Origin: Myroides indicus | GTDB taxonomy: Bacteria; Bacteroidota; Bacteroidia; Flavobacteriales; Flavobacteriaceae | Assembly: GCF_004364575.1 (NCBI RefSeq) | Contig: NZ_SOAG01000028.1 | Coordinates: 1 to 37,328 of the forward strand | DNA: 37,328 nucleotides | Reading direction: 5' to 3' | Shown here: piece after piece, positions 8,501 through 17,347 of the stretch | How the letters are laid out: each line of letters opens with the position of its first letter | Position numbering within the stretch: position 1 is the stretch's first letter | Translations under genes and position numbers: made by a program | The notes under the pieces: generated by a model | Told to the model about the DNA's origin: nothing | Database searches by the model: none | Seen by the model: only the letters and a program-made list of their open reading frames with translations

Positions 8501-9073
8501 TTATTGTAATTTTTGCAATAGAACTCTGATGTCATCAAAGTTTTTTTCGGTTGCGTCGTATAAGGCAACTTTTGTATCCTTGTCGATAACAATATATCTC
8601 GGAATCCATTTCAAATCAATGGATTTTCCGAAGCTTCCTTTCATTCCTTCTCCGTTTGGAATGTAGTAATGCTGTCCGTTTAAATTAAACTTCCCGATTC
8701 CCTCTTTCCACGATTGTTCTGTTTTATCGGCAGAGATATATACAAAAGTCACCTCAGGAAAATCTTGCTGGATTTGACGTGTAGTTTCAAAAGCTTTTAT
8801 ACAATCTTTACACCAACTTGCCCAAATGTCGATAACCACAACATTTCCTCTATTTATATCCAAAATTTGCTGCATATTTATTGATTTATTGTCTAAACTA
8901 ATAAATTCTTGCATTAAAACTTCTTCGGAAAAATGTATCTTATCTTGAAGTAGCTCTGTTTTATTTTCTACTTGTTGTTCTTCCTCAATAAGATTGTCTT
9001 TTTGTTTTGCTTTCTGATTACAAGAAAACAACGTAAAGGCAATTAATCCTGTTATTAAACTGATTTTTTTCAT
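8501..9073 (-). CDS. TlpA-like thioredoxin-fold lipoprotein
   Basis: The 190-residue protein has a lipoprotein signal peptide (LFSC, Cys18), a charged linker rich in Glu and Gln (about 21-45), and a TlpA/ResA-type thioredoxin fold. The active site is WCKDC at 87-91, and a cis-proline is visible in KWIPRYIVID. This makes it a membrane-anchored thiol-disulfide oxidoreductase outside the cytoplasm, probably reducing or isomerising disulfides. It sits in the tpiA operon between the permease and tpiA, with spacings of 11 and 8 bases. The upstream BT_3928 protein also carries a thioredoxin-like part, so the two may act together (inference). Confidence 0.9.
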   Translation of the reverse strand: MKKISLITGLIAFTLFSCNQKAKQKDNLIEEEQQVENKTELLQDKIHFSEEVLMQEFISLDNKSINMQQILDINRGNVVVIDIWASWCKDCIKAFETTRQIQQDFPEVTFVYISADKTEQSWKEGIGKFNLNGQHYYIPNGEGMKGSFGKSIDLKWIPRYIVIDKDTKVALYDATEKNFDDIRVLLQKLQ

Positions 9074-9084
9074 TTTTCAGGCTT

Positions 9085-10161
9085 TTAATTAATTTTAACT
9101 CGGGGATCTAAATATGCATATATCAAATCTACTAAAATTGTAATGATAATAAAAGAAGTTGCGATAATTAATACAGCACCCATAATAACAGGTAAGTCTA
9201 AATTATTTAAAGCATCAACAATTTCTTTTCCCAAACCATTCCAACCAAAGATATATTCTACAAAAACAGCCCCGGCGAGCATAGAAGCAAACCATCCTGA
9301 AAGAGCTGTTACCACAGGATTAAGGGAGTTTTTGATGGCGTGTTTGTAAATGATTTTTGAAGTTGATAACCCTTTAGCTTTTGCTGTCCGGATATAATCT
9401 TGACTTAAAACTTCTAATAGAGTGTTTCGCATGAGTTGTGTTACAACTGCTAAAGGTCTTATGCCTAGTACTATGGAAGGCAGTATACAATTGATTAAAG
9501 CTAAATGCTTGCCATTGCCTAAATCATCTATTTCATATAAACTTCCGTTCATAGGAAGTCCTGTATAGCGATGTAAGACAAAACCAAAAATCCATGCAAA
9601 TAAAATGGCACTGAAAAAAGAGGGAATACTCATGCCGAATGTACTGATGAGTGCAATGAATTTATCAATCCATGAATTGTGAAAAACAGCTGAAATGATA
9701 CCTAAGATAACTCCTGTAAGCAAGGCTATTGCAATAGCTAAACAAGCTAGAAATATGGTATTAGGCAAAGTTTCTGCAATAATAGCAGTCACTTTTTTTC
9801 CGTTTTTTTGAAAACTCTCTCTCAGGTATGGCATCTTCAGCATTAAAGTTGTGTTTTTAGTAGTAAAAACAGCTTGTCCGGAATATTTATTGTTGATGTT
9901 AAAAGTGTAATCCCCTGTCTGATTACTGTGGAGTGAAACAGGGGATAAATCGTTGAGATATAAAAGATATTGCTTACTTAAAGGTTTGTCAAAACCATAC
10001 TTTTTCTTGATTGCCAGTAACTGTTCTGAATTTTCATTTTGATCTAACATCATTCGTGCGGGATCACCAGGAAGGACATTAAAAAGAAAAAAAACAACAG
10101 TAACCACTCCAAAGAGGGTGAAAAAAGCATATAATATTTTTTTTAGCAGATAACTAAGCAA
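9085..10161 (-). CDS. ABC transporter permease, DppB/OppB type
   Basis: This is an inner-membrane permease of the peptide/nickel ABC family. The 358-residue protein has an N-terminal TM helix and the family string LFNVLPGDPARMM. It then has a periplasmic insert (about residues 60-125), five further TM helices, and the cytoplasmic EAA-type loop with RTAKAKGLSTSKIIYKHAIK. It ends AYLDPRVKIN. The start used here is a TTG 11 bases after the BT_3928 stop; no ATG is available nearby in frame. No partner permease, ATPase or binding protein is encoded next to it, so it must pair with subunits encoded elsewhere or act in another way. Confidence 0.9.
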   Translation of the reverse strand: MLSYLLKKILYAFFTLFGVVTVVFFLFNVLPGDPARMMLDQNENSEQLLAIKKKYGFDKPLSKQYLLYLNDLSPVSLHSNQTGDYTFNINNKYSGQAVFTTKNTTLMLKMPYLRESFQKNGKKVTAIIAETLPNTIFLACLAIAIALLTGVILGIISAVFHNSWIDKFIALISTFGMSIPSFFSAILFAWIFGFVLHRYTGLPMNGSLYEIDDLGNGKHLALINCILPSIVLGIRPLAVVTQLMRNTLLEVLSQDYIRTAKAKGLSTSKIIYKHAIKNSLNPVVTALSGWFASMLAGAVFVEYIFGWNGLGKEIVDALNNLDLPVIMGAVLIIATSFIIITILVDLIYAYLDPRVKIN

Positions 10162-10172
10162 AGTACAAAGAT

Positions 10173-11273
10173 TTATTTTAGGTGCACCAAATCACTATCT
10201 TTCCAGTGTTTCTTTTCTACAATAACACCGCTTTCTACTACTACAATACTTGGATTTGCTCTTTCAATTGTTTTTAAAGTTGTTCCGTCACAAGTATAGT
10301 ATTCAAAGGGCAATTGAAATTTTTGGATTGTTCCTTCTATTTTTTCTTCAGAAGATGCTGTTAATCCAATTACTTTATATCCTTTTACAAGTGCTTTGTT
10401 AGCAAAATCTTTTAAAGAAGCTAATCCTTTATCGTCTGCACGATCCAAATCGTAGGAAATAAGTAAGACTAATTTAGGTTCAGCCATCATTTCGTCTAAA
10501 TAGTTTTCACCATCTTTGTCCATTGTCAAGTCGTGGATAGGAGGCTGATAACCTTCTGAAATTAATTTATCTTCTCTGCGAATAAACTTGGCACCTTCGG
10601 GTAAATTTCCTAATTCTTTATCTGAAAATTTTTGTTCTTTACCGTTTATTTCATAGAAAAAAGTGATTTGATATTCAGCTTTTGGAGCATCATCCGGGAT
10701 TGATATTCCTTCCACAATATTGGTACCTACTTTATAAGCTCTAAAATCTTTTAAAGGTAGGTGATTTAAAACCCAATATCCCATAAAACCACACAAAATA
10801 AGGGTGACTAATATAATAGATGAATTGGTTTTTTTATTGAAAACAGGTGTAATGATTTGTTTGTATTTAATAATGATGAGAATTAATACTAAAAGAACAA
10901 TGTCTTTAGTGAATGACCCCCATGGAGTTAGAGGGATCGCATCCCCAAAACAGCCGCAATCTGTTACTTTATTAAAGTAAGCCGAATAGAAGGTGAGAAA
11001 AGTAAAAAAGACAATCATTAAAAACAATAGAACTAAAGTCAATTTTCTTTTAAATCCTGTCAATAGAGCAACGCCTAATAATACTTCTGCAATAACCAAA
11101 ATGACGGCGATACTTAAAGCGTACGGAAAAAGGAACGGAAGATTTAAAACTCCCTCTGAAAAATATTCTTCTAATTTAAATGAAAACCCCATCGGGTCGT
11201 TTAATTTTATCAACCCTGAAATGATAAAGAGAATACCTACAAAAAATCTTGATAATTGTGCAATGAATTTCAT
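10173..11273 (-). CDS. BT_3928-type DoxX/MauE membrane protein with thioredoxin-like domain
   Basis: The 366-residue protein starts with a four-helix DoxX/MauE-like membrane domain (about residues 1-165). That domain includes the GLIKLNDPMGFSFKLEEYF motif and a CGCFGD motif (about 106-111) facing the helix bundle. A fifth helix follows, then a soluble domain (about 185-366) resembling a thioredoxin fold (VLLISYDLDRADDKGLASLK) but without a CxxC. Such fusions are known in Bacteroidota as the BT_3928 family; the function is not established, though redox or quinone chemistry is suggested by MauE/DoxX relatives. It lies in the middle of the tpiA operon with 11-base spacers on both sides. Confidence 0.88.
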   Translation of the reverse strand: MKFIAQLSRFFVGILFIISGLIKLNDPMGFSFKLEEYFSEGVLNLPFLFPYALSIAVILVIAEVLLGVALLTGFKRKLTLVLLFLMIVFFTFLTFYSAYFNKVTDCGCFGDAIPLTPWGSFTKDIVLLVLILIIIKYKQIITPVFNKKTNSSIILVTLILCGFMGYWVLNHLPLKDFRAYKVGTNIVEGISIPDDAPKAEYQITFFYEINGKEQKFSDKELGNLPEGAKFIRREDKLISEGYQPPIHDLTMDKDGENYLDEMMAEPKLVLLISYDLDRADDKGLASLKDFANKALVKGYKVIGLTASSEEKIEGTIQKFQLPFEYYTCDGTTLKTIERANPSIVVVESGVIVEKKHWKDSDLVHLK

Positions 11274-11284
11274 ATATAGATGTA

Positions 11285-11842
11285 TTATGGTTGTTGAATT
11301 GGATTTGAAAGATTAAGATGAATCAGAGCAAAAACAGCATAATTAATCATGTCGAGATAATTAGCAGCAATTCCCTCGGAAACCAAAGTTTTACCCTTAT
11401 TGTCTTCAATTTGTTTTACTCTAAGCAACTTTTGTAAAATTAAATCGGTTAAAGAGCTGACTCTTAAGTCACGCCAGGCTTCACCATAGTCGTGATTTTT
11501 ATTTTCCATCAGTGTTTTGGCTTCGCTTATTTGTTGATCATATAATTCTAAAGCTTCTTTTCCGAATAAATCAGGTTGTGTAGCGACTCCTTTTTGCAAG
11601 TTGATTAAAGCCATTACGCAATAATTGACAATGCCGATAAACTCCGGAACCTCTCCTTCATCTACTTTTCTTACTTCATTTTCCTGAATACTTCGAATTC
11701 GAGACGCTTTAATATATATTTGATCGGTCAGAGAAGGAAGGCGAAGAATGCGCCATGCACATCCGTAGTCCTGCATTTTTTTCTGATATAAATCTCTACA
11801 AACAGCAATAATCTGATCGAATTGAGTAGAAGTAATGTCCAT
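11285..11842 (-). CDS. DUF1599-domain protein with internal duplication
   Basis: This cytoplasmic protein of unknown function has 185 residues. It consists of two similar halves: KKMQDYGCAWRILRLPSLTD near residues 21-40 is echoed by ENKNHDYGEAWRDLRVSSLTD near 112-132. Each half then carries a K-x-x-R-x-x-x-I-x-(E/D) stretch and a long helix ending in YCVMALINLQ or YAVFALIHLN. The fold resembles an all-alpha nucleotide-pyrophosphatase-like arrangement, but that is a guess from pattern only. It is the promoter-proximal gene of the five-gene tpiA operon and is divergent from folP. Confidence 0.88.
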   Translation of the reverse strand: MDITSTQFDQIIAVCRDLYQKKMQDYGCAWRILRLPSLTDQIYIKASRIRSIQENEVRKVDEGEVPEFIGIVNYCVMALINLQKGVATQPDLFGKEALELYDQQISEAKTLMENKNHDYGEAWRDLRVSSLTDLILQKLLRVKQIEDNKGKTLVSEGIAANYLDMINYAVFALIHLNLSNPIQQP

Positions 11843-11870
11843 TTTGAATTATATTTGCGTAATATTTCTT

Positions 11871-11878
11871 CAAAAATA
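11871..11878 (-). promoter_or_regulatory. -7 promoter box of the tpiA operon
   Basis: On the minus strand this reads TATTTTTG, matching TAnnTTTG, 28 bases upstream of the DUF1599 start. No clear -33 element is seen. Confidence 0.45.
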
Positions 11879-11910
11879 ACAATTTAAAAAACCTGTGAAA
11901 AAGAAATATG

Positions 11911-11918
11911 TATTTTTG
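11911..11918 (+). promoter_or_regulatory. -7 promoter box of folP
   Basis: TATTTTTG matches TAnnTTTG, 50 bases upstream of the folP ATG. It is divergent from, and about 33 bases away from, the operon box at 11871-11878. Confidence 0.45.
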
Positions 11919-11968
11919 AGCCAGAAATATTTTTTATGAATGTCAGAAAAGAGAGTATTTAATTTAAT

Positions 11969-12793
11969 ATGACAATAAATTGTAAAGGTGAATTAGTTGA
12001 TTTATCAAGTCCTAAAATCATGGGAATACTAAATATTACCCCTAATTCTTTTTATGATGGAGGAAAATATAAAACGGATAAGGAAATTCTTAATCAGGCA
12101 GAAAAAATGCTGAACGAAGGAGCAGATTTTATTGATTTAGGTGCGTATTCGACTAAACCAAGTGCTGAGTTCTTTAGTGAAGAAGAGGAAATTTTCCGAA
12201 TTATTCCGGTAATAGAACTTTTATTGCACACATTTCCGAACCTGTATTTATCCATAGATACTTTTAGAGCTGGTGTAGCGAAAGTATCTGTTGAAGCAGG
12301 AGCAGCAATTATTAATGATATATCAGCGGGGGTACTGGATCAAGAAATGATTGCTACAGTTGCTGATCTGCAAGTACCCTATATTATGATGCACATGAGG
12401 GGAAATCCCAAAACAATGCAGTCTATGACAGACTATGAAGATATTTTGTTAGAGGTACGGAAGTATTTTTCAGAACGAATTACAGTTGCACGTCACGCGA
12501 AAATAAATGATATTATACTGGATCCCGGTTTTGGATTTGCCAAAACACTGTCTCAAAATTATGAATTGATGAGCAAAATGGAGCTTTTAGATGTTTTTGA
12601 CCTACCTGTTTTAGTAGGAATATCAAGGAAATCGATGCTTTATAATCTTTTGAATACCACTCCTGAGCAAGCTTTAAACGGAACTACGGTTTTAAATACA
12701 GTAGCTTTACAAAAAGGAGCTAATATACTTAGGGTTCACGATGTTAAAGAGGCGGTGCAGACGAGAGAAATATTAAAACAATTAGCTATATGA
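11969..12793 (+). CDS. folP: Dihydropteroate synthase
   Basis: This enzyme joins p-aminobenzoate to hydroxymethyl-dihydropterin diphosphate in folate synthesis and is the sulfonamide target. The 274-residue TIM barrel shows the diagnostic strings: GILNITPNSFYDGGKY (about 19-34), DLGAYSTKPSA (about 57-67), SIDTFRAGVA, INDISAG, MMHMRGNPKTMQ, LDPGFGFAKT, GISRKSML and a final RVHDVKEAV. It is divergent from the tpiA operon. Its stop overlaps the start of the next gene by 4 bases, so the two are translationally coupled. Confidence 0.97.
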   Translation: MTINCKGELVDLSSPKIMGILNITPNSFYDGGKYKTDKEILNQAEKMLNEGADFIDLGAYSTKPSAEFFSEEEEIFRIIPVIELLLHTFPNLYLSIDTFRAGVAKVSVEAGAAIINDISAGVLDQEMIATVADLQVPYIMMHMRGNPKTMQSMTDYEDILLEVRKYFSERITVARHAKINDIILDPGFGFAKTLSQNYELMSKMELLDVFDLPVLVGISRKSMLYNLLNTTPEQALNGTTVLNTVALQKGANILRVHDVKEAVQTREILKQLAI

Positions 12794-13392
12794 AGAAGAT
12801 TTTATTTTTAGTTTCAAGTGTGTTATTATTGGTAGCTTGCAGTAATAAGCAAATGCAGATTACAAGAGCTTCTTTTACTGTAGAAGAAGGTGTCGACGAT
12901 CATTCGCCTATTTATTTTGAAGAAGAAGAGGGTAAAATGCATTTGAACGAAGCCAACAGAATAGCGGGAACAAATTATATTTTTTCTGTTCAACGCGATT
13001 TGAATGTGAAGGAGGTATTGGAAGAGGTTCAGCGAATTAAGAGTCATAAATATACAGAAGAAAATATGCACAATGATGAAAAAGGCGTTTTTTTTAGTTA
13101 TGCTGATACTTTGCATAAAAGCCTGGCTTTTTTCCCATTCAAAAATATAGAATACAGTTTTGAAAGACCAAAAAGTCCCGAACTGCTTTTATATGTAAAT
13201 GGTTCCAATGATTTCTTTTATGAAGGAAAATTGATAAAAAAAGAAGATCTGATTCAACATATTCAGGATCAAGAAAATATAAGTTTAGGTTTTAGCAAAA
13301 CATTAGATTTTGAACAATACCTGCAAATGCGTATTTTTTTGGTCGAAAACAAAATAGCAGATAAATTTGTTAAAATTGATTATATTTATTGA
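12790..13392 (+). CDS. Unrecognised lipoprotein coupled to folP
   Basis: I do not recognise this family. The 200-residue protein has a lipoprotein signal peptide (LLVACSNKQ, lipidated Cys17) and a mature part rich in Glu, Lys and aromatic residues. There are no further Cys pairs and no TM helix. From about residue 130 there is an alpha/beta-looking stretch (ELLLYVNGSNDFFYEGKLIK, then LIQHIQDQE). Its ATG overlaps the folP stop (ATGA), showing coupling. Its own 3' end overlaps that of rlmH on the other strand by 7 bases. A role in folate synthesis is not implied by coupling alone. Confidence 0.85.
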   Translation: MKKILFLVSSVLLLVACSNKQMQITRASFTVEEGVDDHSPIYFEEEEGKMHLNEANRIAGTNYIFSVQRDLNVKEVLEEVQRIKSHKYTEENMHNDEKGVFFSYADTLHKSLAFFPFKNIEYSFERPKSPELLLYVNGSNDFFYEGKLIKKEDLIQHIQDQENISLGFSKTLDFEQYLQMRIFLVENKIADKFVKIDYIY

Positions 13393-13859
13393 TGGTGATA
13401 AGGCTCATTTCTTAAGATAGTAAATGCGCGATAGAGTTGTTCGGTAAAAAATAAACGAATTATTTGATGGGAAAATGTCATTTTTGAAAGTGATATTTTC
13501 CCTTTTGCGTTTTGATAGACAGATTCGGAAAATCCATAAGGTCCACCGATAACGAAAACAAGTGTTTTAATGCCAGAGTTCATATGTTTCTGTATGACTT
13601 CAGCAAATTCAATACTGTTATAGCTTTTACCATTTTCATCTAAAAGAATTAAAAAATCGCTTGAACTTATTTTTGATAAAATTAATTCTCCTTCTTTTTG
13701 TTTTTGCTGAATTTCCGATAGATTTTTGGCATTTTTGATATCGGGAATAATTTCCATATCAAATTTTATATAAAATGAAAGGCGCTTGACATATTCCTCA
13801 ATAAGAGAATGTAAACTTTTGTGGTCTGTTTTTCCAATAGCAATTAATCTGATATTCAT
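13386..13859 (-). CDS. rlmH: 23S rRNA (pseudouridine1915-N3)-methyltransferase
   Basis: This SPOUT-family enzyme methylates pseudouridine 1915 of 23S rRNA in helix 69, using S-adenosylmethionine. The 157-residue length is standard. It has FLILLDENGKSYNSIEFA in the middle, the SAM-binding knot loop FVIGGPYGFSESV (about 105-117), and the conserved C-terminus LSKMTFSHQIIRLFFTEQLY ending RNEPYHHQ. The stop codon region overlaps that of the upstream lipoprotein gene, which converges on it. Confidence 0.97.
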   Translation of the reverse strand: MNIRLIAIGKTDHKSLHSLIEEYVKRLSFYIKFDMEIIPDIKNAKNLSEIQQKQKEGELILSKISSSDFLILLDENGKSYNSIEFAEVIQKHMNSGIKTLVFVIGGPYGFSESVYQNAKGKISLSKMTFSHQIIRLFFTEQLYRAFTILRNEPYHHQ

Positions 13860-14097
13860 CTTATATTTTGTTTGTGTAAAAATAAGTCATAGTTTTTGGT
13901 CACAAAAGGATTGGGGTGTAAATTGGTCTTATTTAATTTTGTTTTCATAATTTTTGAGATAAGAGATAGGGTTTCAGGAATAAATTTAAAGAAAATACTC
14001 AATGAATTTAATAAATTACGAATAGGCTATTTTTGTTGTGTTCTTAGATTTACACTATATTTAGCACAACGTAATAGGGTTAGGAAAAGAAAGCTAT

Positions 14098-16485
14098 ATG
14101 AGTCAAGCAGATATTAAAATAAATGAAATCAAGTCGTTATATAATGAGTTAAAATTTAATGAAGAAACAGAAAGTTTAAAAGAAGAAGAAAAAGTAGAGG
14201 TTTATCATAAAAATCAGTCTGTCTCAGAACGTATTTTAGAATTAATAGAGGAAGTTTTAAAAGAAGATCCGACACAAATAGATGCTTTATTCTGGAAAAT
14301 AAAAATTTATAACGGTCCCTATTTTGAAGATGTTTCGGTAATGATGTCAACAGCACAGGAGATAATAGAAAAACTACCGGATAATAAAAAAGCCGTTTTA
14401 GGAGCTTATGACTGGCTGGCGTGGTGTTATCAGAATAAATTGGAACTTCAGGAAAAATCTGTGGAAATATTGCATGATAAACTCATCGAGATCTCCCTTA
14501 TTGAAGATGATTATGGGTTAAAAGACAGAGAGTTTGGAGAAACCTATCATTTAATGGCACTTTTATATAAAGAGTTGGGAGAAACTGAAACCGCTGGTAA
14601 ATTTTATAAACTTTCATTTGAGCACTCTCCTGATCATTACTATACAACTTACCAGGGAGGTGTTTTTTTTCTGGAGCAAGAAAATTATGAAGATGCTCTT
14701 TTATTTTTAGAATCATTTTATGTTTTTCATGGCAATGAATATTCTGTTTCATATGCAAAACAGATACAACAGTTATTTGAGTCCGGAAAATTGGAAAACA
14801 AATGGAGTTTAATAAAACTGATGTATTTGATAGGTATTGATTTTCCAAATGAAATGGGATATAAAAATGCCAAGGAGTTTGGGTTAAAATATTTAGAATT
14901 AATAGATAATGAATTACAAAGCAATCCTGAAAATGTAGCAGCCTTGCGAATGAAAATACAGCATTATCTGCTTGTTGATAAAAACAGCAAAAAAGCCTTT
15001 GAGCTTTTACAAAAGTACTTTAGTAAAATTAAAGCGATAAAAACGCCGCTATATTTTACTTTCTTTGAATTGGCTATAAAATTTAATATAAATATATCTT
15101 CTAACAAGTACCTTATTGAATGTGATAGTTTTAATGGGTATATATTAACTACACGATTTTTAGAAAAAGCAGGTGAATTAAAAGATGATGGAGAGCTTGA
15201 ATTATCCTTACAATATTATAAAGAAGCCAAGGAAATTGGATTAAAAACTATTCCTGTAATTGAAAATTATTTCGAAAATGGAATAGGCAACAAAATATGT
15301 AATAATCCACATGGATATGCAATGTTGTGTAATAACTTAGGAATTGCGATTCGAAATGTTGCTCTCTTGTCAGATGAAAAATATAATACAGATGAGTGTA
15401 AATATGCTTTAGAATTACACAAAAGAGGTTATTTATATTCTCCTTTCTGGGAAAATATGGAAAGTGGAATGCGGATGGCAGAATTGATGGAAAATTATGA
15501 TGAAGTAGAATATTTTGGAAAGGAATTGCTTACTTATTATGAAGAGTTTTCAATATCTTGGATGATTGTTCAGTCCCGATTGCTAAAAAATATGACAAAT
15601 GCAGATCGGTATGAAGAAGCAGAAGAATTTTATCGGAAATTTAAAGCTGATTTTGAATCAAAAAATATTGAAGATGAAGAAGTGATAGGTGAGATGATTT
15701 ATGCAGCTGCTGAATACTTTACGTATATAAGGTACCAGAAAAAAGATTTTAGAAAATCAATAGAGTTAACAGAAGATTTTTTTTCAAACAGTAAATATTT
15801 TGATTTAAATGAAGATGTTTCAAAAATAAACTATTGGTTTAGCTTGGCTTGGTCTTATCATGGATTAAAGAGTAGAGAGCAGGCAAAAAAGTATTTTGAC
15901 TTTTTAAGAGAGCATTATGGTTCGAATGAGAAGTATAAACACACAATAGAAGAAATTCCTCGAGAATATAATTTGTCCGCAGAAGAAAGTATAGCATTTA
16001 ATAGATTACTGGAATTTATAGCTATTAGACCAAAAATAGAAAAACATTTTAATATAGAAGACAGAAGTGGCAAAAATGAAATTCTATTAGAAAAAATAAT
16101 TCGTAAAATTGTAGGAGAAAGCTTTATAGCGGTAGAAACGTGGATAGATGATGATGTGTTTATAAAAATTGTTGGACGGCACAAAACAAATTATGAAATT
16201 GATAATAAAGAAAATAGGTTTGATTCTATTATAGATTTATATCTGCCAAAAGAAAATACAACTATCAGATATGATTTAATAGAAACTGAGGAGGAAATAA
16301 AAGGAATTTTAGGTTTGTTTTCAAAAACAAGAATTAAAAAGGAGTTATATGTATTCCTCTACCACTATGAAAAAAATCAGATAACTTCAGAGTCTTATCT
16401 AAATTATGAAGATGAAACTCCTTATTTCAAAGCTTTGGCGCAAAAGTACTGGAATGAGTTAATTAATAAAACTTATGATTTTTAA
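14098..16485 (+). CDS. Large TPR-like helical repeat protein, function unknown
   Basis: The 795-residue protein has no signal peptide or TM helix, so it is probably cytoplasmic. Most of it is helical with irregular TPR-like repeats: for example YHLMALLYKELGETETAGKF (about 149-168) followed by a partner helix pair, LEQENYEDALLFLESFYVFH, and LSLQYYKEAKEIGLKTIP. The last 120 residues form a distinct alpha/beta domain (VETWIDDDVFIKIVGRHKTN and IKKELYVFLYHYEKNQITSE). I do not recognise that domain. It stands alone, between rlmH (divergent) and trmD (convergent). A scaffold role is the usual use of such repeats, but no partner is evident. Confidence 0.85.
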   Translation: MSQADIKINEIKSLYNELKFNEETESLKEEEKVEVYHKNQSVSERILELIEEVLKEDPTQIDALFWKIKIYNGPYFEDVSVMMSTAQEIIEKLPDNKKAVLGAYDWLAWCYQNKLELQEKSVEILHDKLIEISLIEDDYGLKDREFGETYHLMALLYKELGETETAGKFYKLSFEHSPDHYYTTYQGGVFFLEQENYEDALLFLESFYVFHGNEYSVSYAKQIQQLFESGKLENKWSLIKLMYLIGIDFPNEMGYKNAKEFGLKYLELIDNELQSNPENVAALRMKIQHYLLVDKNSKKAFELLQKYFSKIKAIKTPLYFTFFELAIKFNINISSNKYLIECDSFNGYILTTRFLEKAGELKDDGELELSLQYYKEAKEIGLKTIPVIENYFENGIGNKICNNPHGYAMLCNNLGIAIRNVALLSDEKYNTDECKYALELHKRGYLYSPFWENMESGMRMAELMENYDEVEYFGKELLTYYEEFSISWMIVQSRLLKNMTNADRYEEAEEFYRKFKADFESKNIEDEEVIGEMIYAAAEYFTYIRYQKKDFRKSIELTEDFFSNSKYFDLNEDVSKINYWFSLAWSYHGLKSREQAKKYFDFLREHYGSNEKYKHTIEEIPREYNLSAEESIAFNRLLEFIAIRPKIEKHFNIEDRSGKNEILLEKIIRKIVGESFIAVETWIDDDVFIKIVGRHKTNYEIDNKENRFDSIIDLYLPKENTTIRYDLIETEEEIKGILGLFSKTRIKKELYVFLYHYEKNQITSESYLNYEDETPYFKALAQKYWNELINKTYDF

Positions 16486-16533
16486 ATTTTAATAATTTTT
16501 GATGGGAAATTAATGGATAAGATGCAAACAAAC

Positions 16534-17211
16534 TTACTTTTCCAGCAAATCGGGGCGTCTGTTTTTTGTGTGTTCATAAGCTTTTTCTTCGCGCCATTTG
16601 TCAATTTTTGCAAAATTTCCGCTTAGTAAAATATCCGGAACTTTCCATCCTTTGTATTCTGCAGGTCGTGTATAAATAGGAGGAGCAAGTAAGTTATCTT
16701 GAAAACTATCTGTCAACGCGGAGGTTTCATTGCTTAAAACACCAGGAATTAGACGGATTACAGCATCACAAAATATGGCAGCGCCTAATTCTCCTCCCGA
16801 TAATACATAATCGCCAATAGAAATTTCTCGAGTAACAAAATGATCGCGTACTCTTTGATCTACTCCTTTGTAATGTCCGCATAAAAGGATAACATTTTTA
16901 AGCAACGACATACTATTAGCTATTTGTTGATTAAGTGTTTCTCCGTCGGGAGTCATATAAATAACTTCATCGTACTCTCGTTCAGCTTTTAGTGCAGATA
17001 TACATCGATCTATAGGTTCTATGCTCATTACCATTCCTGCACCGCCTCCAAACTGGTAATCATCAATATTTTTATGTCTATTAGTACTATAATCTCTGAG
17101 ATTGTGAAAATATACTTCGACTAAGCCTTTAGAAATAGCTCTTTTAAGAATAGAAGCTTCAAAAGGACTTTTGATTAATTCTGGCAAAACGGTAATGATA
17201 TCTATACGCAT
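16534..17211 (-). CDS. trmD: tRNA (guanine37-N1)-methyltransferase
   Basis: This SPOUT enzyme makes m1G37 in tRNAs that read CNN codons and prevents frameshifting. I start it at the ATG at 17211 ([20 protein letters not shown]), which matches the usual N-terminus, giving 225 residues; the longer frame upstream is not coding. Diagnostic strings are [35 protein letters not shown] (trefoil knot), [15 protein letters not shown] (catalytic Asp region) and HTKNRRPDL. It is encoded alone, not in an rpsP-rimM-rplS operon. Confidence 0.97.
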   Translation of the reverse strand: MRIDIITVLPELIKSPFEASILKRAISKGLVEVYFHNLRDYSTNRHKNIDDYQFGGGAGMVMSIEPIDRCISALKAEREYDEVIYMTPDGETLNQQIANSMSLLKNVILLCGHYKGVDQRVRDHFVTREISIGDYVLSGGELGAAIFCDAVIRLIPGVLSNETSALTDSFQDNLLAPPIYTRPAEYKGWKVPDILLSGNFAKIDKWREEKAYEHTKNRRPDLLEK

Positions 17212-17229
17212 AATATCAATATTTTTGTG

Positions 17230-17237
17230 CAAATGTA
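17230..17237 (-). promoter_or_regulatory. -7 promoter box of trmD
   Basis: On the minus strand this reads TACATTTG, matching TAnnTTTG, 18 bases upstream of the trmD start. The predicted leader is very short. Confidence 0.42.
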
Positions 17238-17334
17238 CAATCCATATCAATAGTATACAAAAAACAATTTTAGAATGAAATAGGTATTATTTTTTTTAAC
17301 TAAAAATTAAAAAGGGCAAAGCTATTAAAAAACA

Positions 17335-17342
17335 TACATTTG
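17335..17342 (+). promoter_or_regulatory. -7 promoter box of the MFS gene
   Basis: TACATTTG matches TAnnTTTG and ends 5 bases before the ATG at 17348, so the transcript may be leaderless or nearly so. No TTTG is present around -33. Confidence 0.42.
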
Positions 17343-17347
17343 TACTT

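Noticed and set aside
13896..14117. Plus-strand 73-codon frame ahead of the TPR-like gene
   Set aside because: It has no good start, an odd composition and overlaps the TPR gene start; the region looks like a leader with a possible -7 box at 13934-13941.
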